Source: Nocardioides sp. (GTDB lineage: Bacteria > Actinomycetota > Actinomycetes > Propionibacteriales > Nocardioidaceae). From it: a stretch of DNA of 15,354 bases. Shown here one piece after another: positions 6,864 to 13,656 of the stretch; positions within the stretch are counted from its first letter, which is position 1, and the number at the start of each line of letters is the position of its first letter. Made by a program: the position numbers and the translations under genes. The stretch lies in the NCBI GenBank assembly GCA_003519585.1, contig DOWL01000232.1, positions 1 to 15,354 on the forward strand, given 5' to 3'. The notes beneath the pieces are model-generated. The model was not told where the DNA came from. It saw nothing but the letters and a program-made list of their open reading frames with translations, and did not search any database.

Positions 6864-9151
6864 ACAGGGCGACGGAAGGATTCGTGAGGACCTACCGCGG
6901 CATCTTTGACGGGCCCGATGGCGAGAGGCCATCGATCAAGAGCATCGAGATCCCCATCATTCAGCGCGACTACGCGCAAGGCCGTGAGGACCACGACACC
7001 GCCATGATTCGGCGCGACTTCCTCGAGGTGCTGATCAATGCGCTGACCACGCAGGAGTCCGTCGGCCTGGACTTCGTATACGGCGAAGTCACATCGCACG
7101 GCGTTCTCAAGCCGCTCGATGGGCAGCAGCGCCTGACCACCCTGTTCCTGCTGCACTGGTATGTCGCGTCGCGGGCCGACGCACTGGACCCGAACGAGCC
7201 CTGGACGAAGTTCCGCTACGCGACGCGGCTCAGCGCAGAGTACTTCTGCTACGAACTTGTCACGAACGACTGGCCGTACAAGGAGAGCGACCCGCAGACC
7301 TGGATCACCGATCAGGCTTGGTACCTCTTCCCATGGCGTACGGACCCGACGATCCAATCGATGCTGGTCATGATCACCGCGATCCACGAGCGACTGTCAC
7401 GAGAAGACCACGACTTCGTGGCCCTTTGGGAACGACTGTCCTCGCCCGACGCGAAGGCGATCAGCTTTCTCTTCCTGCCGATCGACGACATGGAGTCCGG
7501 CGACGATCTCTACATCAAGATGAACTCGCGCGGAAAGCCGCTCACTGAGTTCGAGGTCTTCAAGGCTCGGTTCGAGAAGCTCTTGGTTGCCTCGGGAAGG
7601 CAGGCCGAGCTCAGTGAGAAGTTCGATCGCGAGTGGTCGGACCTCCTCTGGCACTACGAAGGCGGCAACTTTCTCGTCGACGACGAGTTCATGAACTACC
7701 TCGCCTTCATCGTCGACGTGTGCGAGTGGCGCTCCGGCGCGACCCGGGGGCAAGAACCCCTCCTCGATCGTGCCCGCCGGGTTCTCGTAGAGCACGAGGA
7801 CGCGGACACCCACCTCGGGTTCCTGTTCTTCGCCTTCGACACCTGGGTGGGCGAGACAGCATCAGACGACGTGCCTGCCGCGGTCTTCGCGAAGCTCTTC
7901 TCCGTTGGAGGCGACTCTGACTCTGGCTTGTTGCTCTTCGAATCGCAAAACCCGAACCTCTTCGGAGCATGTCTCGAAAGCTACGGGACCAAGCAGTTCT
8001 CCCTAGCCGAAACGATCCTCCTGTACGCAGTCATCATCTTCCGACACCTGTGTCCCGATGAACCCGACGGCGTCCTTCGAAACCGGCTCCGCTCGCTGCG
8101 CAACCTCGCCGAGTCGGCACCCAACCAGGTGCAAGGTCCATACATGCCGGACCTCATCGAGTCGACCACGAAACTGATGACAACGGGCTCGCTCGACGGC
8201 CTGAAGCGGTTCAGCCAAGCCTGGCTCGAGGACGAGAAACTAAAGCGCTCTCGTCTCGAGGAGCACCCGTCGATCGAGGCGGCAGTCCACTCCCTCGAGG
8301 ATCATCCTCTCCTCCGAGGACGGCTGTTCGCCTTCAATCTCGACCCCCTGACCATCGAGAACCATGCGGCCGCCTTCTGGAAGGTCAGCGGACACGACGC
8401 CCTTGAACACTTGCCAGCCGCGCTACTCGCCCAAGGCGACTACTCCCGCGAAATGGCATCCACGAAGCGGCAGCTTGGCGTGGCTGGCCAGCGGCAGGGC
8501 GGCGGATCCTGGCGAGACGTTCTGACCCTCGGGTCTCGAGAGAGCACTTCCCAACTGCGGGAAGCCCTTGCGACCCTTCTTGACGATGTTATCGGTAGGA
8601 CCGGGAACCCAGGAGAGGTGCTGGAAGATATCCGCGGTGAATGGCTTGCGGACTGCGAGACGGCCGGCCACTTCGACTGGCGGTACTACTTCGTCCGCTA
8701 CCCGAGCATGCTTTCTGCTCCCCAAGGGATCTACGTAGGTGAGTACGACCCGACTGGCGCCGGCTATCGGTACCAGGTGGACATGATGAACGGCGGGGAC
8801 TACCGGTCGGCCTTCAAGGACCCGTACCTGCTGGCAATCTGGAACGAGGTCAACCGGCCTGAGCGGCTGGCAAAGCCCGAGTTCCGCAGCTGGGACTACA
8901 CCGGTACCGAGAAGGCAATGAAGTTCATTGAATCAGGCACTGGCATTCGCACGATCGACGCCGGCTTCGAAGTCCTCCTGCCGGAGGACTCGGCTCAGGC
9001 TGACACGGCTCGAACAGCACTCACCCCGTTCGAGATCGACGCCGACAACTTCGTCCGGGTGAAACGGGCCGGGCCGGACAACCTCGACGCCGAGGACCGG
9101 GTGCAGGTCGGCGTCGCAATCGTTCAGGCACTCCTCAACACAGGTCTTTAG
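6860..9151 (+). CDS. Second DUF262 protein, without an HNH module
   Basis: A 763-residue protein starting at the ATG of an ATGA overlap, with TGAGG 7 bases upstream. Its N-terminal DUF262 domain has IPIIQRDYAQGR (31-42), PLDGQQRLTTL (85-95) and DDLYIKMNSRGKPLTEFEV (215-233), all core motifs intact. After residue ~240 the sequence is mostly helical in appearance and unlike the partner. The C-terminal third (GHFDWRYYFVRYPS, GIYVGEYDPTG, YRYQVDMMNGGDYRSAFKD) contains no EHixPQ or N...N...K pattern, so I see no nuclease centre. The family pair logic is that one subunit supplies nuclease and both may bind or hydrolyse nucleotide; this protein could act as sensor or regulatory subunit. It ends at 9151 with a 78-base gap to the recombinase and no clear terminator. 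Confidence 0.85.
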   Translation: MNRATEGFVRTYRGIFDGPDGERPSIKSIEIPIIQRDYAQGREDHDTAMIRRDFLEVLINALTTQESVGLDFVYGEVTSHGVLKPLDGQQRLTTLFLLHWYVASRADALDPNEPWTKFRYATRLSAEYFCYELVTNDWPYKESDPQTWITDQAWYLFPWRTDPTIQSMLVMITAIHERLSREDHDFVALWERLSSPDAKAISFLFLPIDDMESGDDLYIKMNSRGKPLTEFEVFKARFEKLLVASGRQAELSEKFDREWSDLLWHYEGGNFLVDDEFMNYLAFIVDVCEWRSGATRGQEPLLDRARRVLVEHEDADTHLGFLFFAFDTWVGETASDDVPAAVFAKLFSVGGDSDSGLLLFESQNPNLFGACLESYGTKQFSLAETILLYAVIIFRHLCPDEPDGVLRNRLRSLRNLAESAPNQVQGPYMPDLIESTTKLMTTGSLDGLKRFSQAWLEDEKLKRSRLEEHPSIEAAVHSLEDHPLLRGRLFAFNLDPLTIENHAAAFWKVSGHDALEHLPAALLAQGDYSREMASTKRQLGVAGQRQGGGSWRDVLTLGSRESTSQLREALATLLDDVIGRTGNPGEVLEDIRGEWLADCETAGHFDWRYYFVRYPSMLSAPQGIYVGEYDPTGAGYRYQVDMMNGGDYRSAFKDPYLLAIWNEVNRPERLAKPEFRSWDYTGTEKAMKFIESGTGIRTIDAGFEVLLPEDSAQADTARTALTPFEIDADNFVRVKRAGPDNLDAEDRVQVGVAIVQALLNTGL

Positions 9152-9203
9152 GCAATGAGAAGGCCCATTCCCACAGACTATGAGCGTGTCCTGCGCACGT
9201 AGG

Positions 9204-9230
9204 CGCTCCCCGGCACTTACCGTCGGAGCG
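9204..9230 (+). other. Inverted repeat covering the start of the recombinase gene
   Basis: CGCTCC (9204-9209) and GGAGCG (9225-9230) can pair across a 15-base loop. The right arm contains the only GGAG near the start and the first base of the GTG. Six base pairs in GC-rich DNA may be chance. Confidence 0.2.
9218..9223 (+). promoter_or_regulatory. Probable -10 element of a leaderless promoter for the recombinase gene
   Basis: TACCGT (TANNNT) is followed by exactly 6 bases and then the GTG start codon. This places transcription initiation on the G of GTG. It would explain why the only Shine-Dalgarno-like GGAG is one base from the start codon, too close to function. No clear -35 hexamer. Confidence 0.4.
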
Positions 9231-10267
9231 TGGCTGAGAAGGACCGCCTCGCGGCCGTCGACGACCCGCGGCTACCGCTGCTGGTCCTCGACCCCGACAG
9301 GCAACCAACCGAGCGCGACCCCTACAGGGTCTACCTCGGCCAGCTGACCGGCGAGACGCTGCGCACGATGCGCGGCTGCCTGGACCGCCTCGCGCGGCTC
9401 CTAGCCGGCGTACGCCTCGACGAGCCGCGGCCCGAGGACCTCGAACGGGGCGTCCCGGTCGTGACCGGCGCCTGGGTGCCCTGGTGGGAGCTGCGCTACG
9501 AGGGCACCGCCGCCCTACGCGCCGTCATGCTCGATATCGGCTGGTCGCCGAGCCACATCAACAAGCACCTGTCCGCCCTGCGGCGAGTGCTCAAGGAATC
9601 CTGGCGGCTCGGACTGATGGACGCCGAGGACTACCACCGCGCGATCGACCTCGACCCCGTCAAAGGCGACCGAGAGCCGGCAGGCCGCGACGTCGGCGAC
9701 TCGGAGCTCGCCGCCCTTCTTGCTGCCTGTGACGAAACTCCACTCGGCATTCGTGACGCAGCGGTCATCGCCGTGGTCTACGTAACGGGCATCCGGCGCT
9801 CCGAGGCCGCCGCACTCACGCTCAGCTCGTACTCCACGGCCACGCGGTCCATCCGCCTGGTCGGCAAGGGCAACAAGGAACGGATCGTGCCGGTCTCCGC
9901 AGCCGCGCTCCCCTGGCTGGAGGAATGGCTACGGCTCCGCGGTGGCAGGCCGGGTCCCCTGTTCTGTCCACTGCGCAAAGGAGGCAAGGTCCACTACCGC
10001 CACATGAGCTCCCAGACGATCGCCGACCTCCTCGAGCGGCGCAGGCGCAAGGCCGGCGTTGCGCTCCCGGTCAAACCCCACGACCTGCGGCGCACGCTGA
10101 TCGGCGACCTCCTCGACGGCGGCACCGACCTCGCAACAGCACAGGCGATCGCTGGACACGCCGATCCACGCACCACCAGCAGATACGACCGACGCGCACT
10201 GGACACAAAGCGCGATGCCGTCGACGGGCTGCGACTCCCCGCTCCGACGGAGGACCGCGTCACCTGA
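9230..10267 (+). CDS. XerC/D-like tyrosine recombinase (integrase)
   Basis: A 345-residue protein. An in-frame TAG at 9200-9202 limits the start, and GTG at 9230 is the first usable codon. The N-terminal core-binding domain (about 30-150) includes SPSHINKHLSALRRVLKE. The catalytic domain carries the whole set: R189 in TGIRRSEAAAL, K213 in VGKGNKERIVP, H284 and R287 in KPHDLRRTL, H310 in IAGHADPRTT, and nucleophile Y319 in SRYDRR. The spacings R-K (24) and H-Y (9) match XerD. It should therefore be active in cutting and rejoining DNA. No excisionase, relaxase or phage gene is nearby, and no att repeat was found, so its element cannot be delimited. It may be an island integrase, or a lone recombinase carried with the neighbouring HD-nuclease operon 64 bases downstream. 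Confidence 0.92.
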   Translation: MAEKDRLAAVDDPRLPLLVLDPDRQPTERDPYRVYLGQLTGETLRTMRGCLDRLARLLAGVRLDEPRPEDLERGVPVVTGAWVPWWELRYEGTAALRAVMLDIGWSPSHINKHLSALRRVLKESWRLGLMDAEDYHRAIDLDPVKGDREPAGRDVGDSELAALLAACDETPLGIRDAAVIAVVYVTGIRRSEAAALTLSSYSTATRSIRLVGKGNKERIVPVSAAALPWLEEWLRLRGGRPGPLFCPLRKGGKVHYRHMSSQTIADLLERRRRKAGVALPVKPHDLRRTLIGDLLDGGTDLATAQAIAGHADPRTTSRYDRRALDTKRDAVDGLRLPAPTEDRVT

Positions 10268-10291
10268 CCACCCCAGGGCGTCGTCAGGTGA
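10260..10291. repeat. Nine-base perfect inverted repeat at the recombinase stop codon
   Basis: TCACCTGAC (10260-10268) and GTCAGGTGA (10283-10291) are exact reverse complements across a 14-base loop, and the left arm contains the TGA stop. There is no T-tract, so it is not a classic intrinsic terminator. It could be a terminator of the actinobacterial type, an operator for the HD gene starting at 10332, or a recombinase-binding site. Confidence 0.35.
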
Positions 10292-10331
10292 ACGGGCGCG
10301 CAAAGTCGGACCCTCATGCGACGCTACGAGT

Positions 10332-11939
10332 GTGGAAGACGCACTCAAAACGGCGCTGAGCGAACTGCGACCCATCCGGACGTGGGCGTCGGCCACCGCC
10401 GTGGGCGTTCCGGAGCCTTGGCAGCGCACCGAGGACACCTGGGACCTGCCGGCACCGCCGGAAGATTACGCGCTCCCGCCCGCACTGCCCTGGACCGAGC
10501 GACTGCGCGATCTCGCCCTGCGTGCGTACAACGAACGCTTCGGAAAGTACCTCGACCCAGGCCAGCGCTACGAGATGGACTGGCCGCCGGAAGGTTCGCT
10601 CTCCGACCCGGGATCCTGGTACGTCGAAACCCCTTCATGCCCGATGCACGGAGAGGACCTCGACGACGGCTGCCGCGAATGCGACGCAGCGGCTGCCGAA
10701 CCGTCGACTGTCATCGATCGACCAGCCTCGTGGGAATGGAATGTCGGGACTCGGCTCGTCATCACCGAGACGCTTCCCGACGGATCGAGCCAGGAGCACG
10801 AGGAAGACGAGGACCGGTGGCTGCTCGGTTTCACCGACGTCGACCCGCGTGAGGTCGAGTACGGCCCGGAGAAGGGCACCGGGGAGCGCGCTGACCTGGT
10901 GCGGGCCTTCTGGAAGGCCGAGCGGGACAAGCTCGCCGCATTCCGCTACTTCAGGAAGAGCGACGTCGACGGCGACCGGCACCTGATCGTCGAAACCCCC
11001 GGCCTGGACTGCAATGGATGGCGGCTGGAGGTGCGCTCGAACAACCGGACCTACGTTAGCGACTTCACCCGGACCCAGGTGTACGGCGTCGGGGAAGCCA
11101 CGAACTTCCTCGGCTACGGCGAATCGCGCACCGCTTGGGTCGCCTACATGGATTGGGGGTCGGAGGAGGGGCACCTCCTGCTCCCCGACGGTTCGCGGCA
11201 CGAGTTGTCAGCTGCCATGCACGCGGGTGCGCAGCGCCAAGAGACGACCGCGCGTGAGGAGGCCCGTCCGGCGGCGGCTGAGGCAGCCGCTCCGCCGCGG
11301 CTAAGCGCGGTTCGGAGCAGCGAGGCGCCATGGCAGGACTTCGACCTCGTGATGGGCGCGGCTACTTACGCCGCGGAGGCACACCGCCAAGACCTGCGCA
11401 AAGCCACCGCCATCCCGTACCTGTCCCACCTCTGGTCCGTCGCCGCGCTCGTGATGGAACATGGCGGTGATGACCAGCAGGTGGCCGCAGCCCTCCTGCA
11501 CGACGTTGCCGAGGACCACGGCGGTGCCGCCCGGATCGCCGACATCGCCGAACGGTTCGGACCCGAAGTGGCCCGCCTGGTCGAAGGGCTCTCCGACAGC
11601 CTCGCTGACACCGACGCCGGTGAGACTAAGGCCCCCTGGCGGGAACGTAAGCAGCAGTACCTCGCCCATCTGGGCGAGGTGGACGAGCGGGTAGCGCTGG
11701 TCTCAGCTTGCGACAAGCTGCACAACGCTCGTGCGATCGAGGCCGACCTCCGAACAGTCGGCCCGGCTCTGTGGCAACGGTTCACGGTGACCGACCCCGC
11801 CGACCATCTCTGGTACTACGGCTCGCTCCTCACCGCGCTGCACGCGAAAGTGCCCGGCCCCCTCGGAGATGCGTTGCGCCGCACGATCTCCTCGATCGAG
11901 GCGCTGGCGCGAACTGACACGAGCAACGGGCGACCTTGA
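10332..11939 (+). CDS. SpoT/MESH1-like HD hydrolase with a C-terminal HD domain and unknown N-terminal region
   Basis: 535 residues from the GTG at 10332 (VEDALKTALSEL); the frame extends upstream but that part overlaps the recombinase gene out of frame. No Shine-Dalgarno is visible. The HD domain (about 335-510) shows AEAHRQDLRKATAIPYLSH (H366), LLHDVAED (H390, D391, E394, D395), ERFGPEVARLVEGLSD and SACDKLHNAR (D461, N465). These match the Mn-dependent (p)ppGpp 3'-pyrophosphohydrolase pattern of SpoT and MESH1; no synthetase domain is present. Residues 1-297 are unrecognised, with a possible zinc knuckle CPMH...CREC (C103, H106, C114, C117). An Ala/Pro/Glu-rich linker (about 298-333) joins the halves. 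The nuclease gene starts 3 bases after its stop, so the two are likely co-translated. The substrate may be an alarmone or a related nucleotide. Confidence 0.85.
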   Translation: MEDALKTALSELRPIRTWASATAVGVPEPWQRTEDTWDLPAPPEDYALPPALPWTERLRDLALRAYNERFGKYLDPGQRYEMDWPPEGSLSDPGSWYVETPSCPMHGEDLDDGCRECDAAAAEPSTVIDRPASWEWNVGTRLVITETLPDGSSQEHEEDEDRWLLGFTDVDPREVEYGPEKGTGERADLVRAFWKAERDKLAAFRYFRKSDVDGDRHLIVETPGLDCNGWRLEVRSNNRTYVSDFTRTQVYGVGEATNFLGYGESRTAWVAYMDWGSEEGHLLLPDGSRHELSAAMHAGAQRQETTAREEARPAAAEAAAPPRLSAVRSSEAPWQDFDLVMGAATYAAEAHRQDLRKATAIPYLSHLWSVAALVMEHGGDDQQVAAALLHDVAEDHGGAARIADIAERFGPEVARLVEGLSDSLADTDAGETKAPWRERKQQYLAHLGEVDERVALVSACDKLHNARAIEADLRTVGPALWQRFTVTDPADHLWYYGSLLTALHAKVPGPLGDALRRTISSIEALARTDTSNGRP

Positions 11940-11942
11940 ACG

Positions 11943-13646
11943 ATGGGGACGACCAAGGGCGTCATTCTCACCGGCTACGACGCCAAGCGCTGCCAGCGCC
12001 GTGTTCACAACGAACACGACCCGACGCTTGAGAGGGCCACCTGGCAGCCGCCCGAGGATCTCCAGAAGAGATTCGACGACGGCCGCGCGTTCGAAGCGGC
12101 GATCTTCGACCAACTGAGGACGACGCTGTCCGCTGACCGATGGCGAGACCTTTCCGCTGTCAAGGGCAAGCAGGCGGCCATCGACGCGACTCTGGCGGCG
12201 ATCGACGAGGGCGTCGAGCTGATCCTGGGCGGCTGGCTCCCCGACGACACCGTTTCCGGCAGGACAGGCCGCCCAGACATACTGCTGCGCTGCGGCGCCG
12301 AGGCCACGTCGTACGTGCCTGGCGACGTCAAGGCGCACAAGACTGCACACGCCAGGAAGACGGGCACGCTGCGGTACTCGACGCTGGCCGACCCGTTCTC
12401 GGTGCGCGAGGCAACCGGCCTCGCTCCCCTGGCCGCCGAGCGCATCGACGACTACCTCCAGCTGGCGCACTACTGGCGGATGCTCGAGGCGTGCGGCCGG
12501 GCACCCGCCGAGACCCCGGCTCGCGGGTTCATCATCGGCAGTGACGACTTTCCCGACTTGGACCCGAGCGGGCATGTCCTCGTCTGGTACGACCTGGACA
12601 CCCCCCTCTTCGCGACGTTCTCCCGCCGGCAGGGCAAAGCCAAGCGCACGGCGCTCGAGCGGTACGACTTCGAGTTCGGCATCCGCCACGAGATCGCCAC
12701 CGTCGCAGCGAGCCGTACAGGGGCGGCCGATGACCCAGATCCGGTGGTGCAGCCGATCTTCACCGATGAGTGCGACTACTGCCCTTGGTACGACTACTGC
12801 CTCGGAGTCGCCGGTGACACAGCCAGCGCTCACATCAAGTCGGGGCGGTTGAGCATCCGGGAATGGCGGGCGCTGGGCCAGCTCGGTGTGTCGACCCTCC
12901 ACGAGCTCGCCGCTCTCGACACCACCGATGCCACCTTTCGCGATGCCTATATGCCGGAGGTAGCTCACCTCGGCGCACGGGCGATGGATCGACTGGTTGC
13001 CGCCGTACGTCGTGCCGGAATGGTGGTGCGCGGCGAGGTGCTGGAGCGGCAGACCGAGGGTCCGATCGACCTGCCCGCCGCTGATGTCGAGGTCGACTTC
13101 GACATCGAGGACGCCGAGGGTCGGGTCTACCTGTGGGGCGCACTCGTCCGTGATGGCGGCGCCGACCCGGTCTACGTGCCCACCGTGAGCTGGGGACCGC
13201 CGGATGAGGAGGCGGAGCGCCGGTTGGCGCAGCGGTTCCTGGATTGGCTGCGCGATCTCATTGCACGCGCTGGCAGCCAGGGCCGCACGGTGCGCGTCTA
13301 TCACTACAGTGCCCACGAGATCTCGAACCTCAATCGGATCCTCGGGCCGGAGGCGAGCCGCGACCTGGACGGAGTGTTCGTCGACCTGCTGCCGGTCATG
13401 CAACAGCACTACTTCGCGGTCAGCGGGCATGGCCTGAAGAAGGTGGCTCCGGCGTTCGACTTCCAGTGGCGAGACGAGGAGCCGAGCGGGCTGCTGTCCC
13501 AGCTGTGGTACCTCGAGGCGATCTCCGAAGACGAGCCTGCGGCGAGCGCCGCGCGGACCCGGATCCTCGCTTACAACGAGGACGATGTCCGGGCGACCGC
13601 TGCCATCAGGGACGGGCTCAGGGCACCAGGTTCCGGCACCGATTGA
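11943..13646 (+). CDS. TM0106-family RecB-like nuclease (PD-(D/E)xK, Fe-S and RNase H-like domains)
   Basis: A 567-residue protein starting 3 bases after the HD gene. The N-terminal PD-(D/E)xK nuclease shows GRPD (D112), GDVKAHK (D128, K130) and the RecB-type QxxxY (Q173, Y177 in YLQLAHYW). Four cysteines fit a 4Fe-4S cluster of the Cas4/AddB kind: C17 near the N-terminus and C277-x2-C280-x5-C286 in CDYCPWYDYC. From about 375 onward there is an RNase H-like fold: VDFDIED (near 384-390), VYHYSAHEISNL and YNEDDVRAT (D547/D548). This layout is that of the TM0106 family of predicted RecB nucleases (TIGR03491). All expected residues are present, so I expect it to be active. It converges with the HEPN gene, 10 bases between stops. 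The coupling to an HD hydrolase is not an arrangement I know. Confidence 0.9.
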   Translation: MGTTKGVILTGYDAKRCQRRVHNEHDPTLERATWQPPEDLQKRFDDGRAFEAAIFDQLRTTLSADRWRDLSAVKGKQAAIDATLAAIDEGVELILGGWLPDDTVSGRTGRPDILLRCGAEATSYVPGDVKAHKTAHARKTGTLRYSTLADPFSVREATGLAPLAAERIDDYLQLAHYWRMLEACGRAPAETPARGFIIGSDDFPDLDPSGHVLVWYDLDTPLFATFSRRQGKAKRTALERYDFEFGIRHEIATVAASRTGAADDPDPVVQPIFTDECDYCPWYDYCLGVAGDTASAHIKSGRLSIREWRALGQLGVSTLHELAALDTTDATFRDAYMPEVAHLGARAMDRLVAAVRRAGMVVRGEVLERQTEGPIDLPAADVEVDFDIEDAEGRVYLWGALVRDGGADPVYVPTVSWGPPDEEAERRLAQRFLDWLRDLIARAGSQGRTVRVYHYSAHEISNLNRILGPEASRDLDGVFVDLLPVMQQHYFAVSGHGLKKVAPAFDFQWRDEEPSGLLSQLWYLEAISEDEPAASAARTRILAYNEDDVRATAAIRDGLRAPGSGTD

Positions 13647-13655
13647 GATCTGGTG
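13624..13655. terminator. Possible bidirectional hairpin between convergent genes
   Basis: CACCAGGT (13624-13631) can pair with ATCTGGTG (13648-13655) with one G-U pair and a 16-base loop, spanning the nuclease stop and the 10-base gap to the HEPN gene. No T-tract follows on either strand, so this is weak. Confidence 0.25.
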
Positions 13656-13656
13656 A

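Noticed and set aside
10215..10331. Longer start for the HD protein inside the recombinase gene
   Set aside because: The extension runs in a different frame over the intact recombinase C-terminus and is Arg/Ser/Pro-rich.
11703..13430. A 575-codon open frame on the minus strand across the HD and nuclease genes
   Set aside because: It is antisense to two genes with complete catalytic motifs. Its composition is that of a GC-rich shadow frame and it shows no domain motif.
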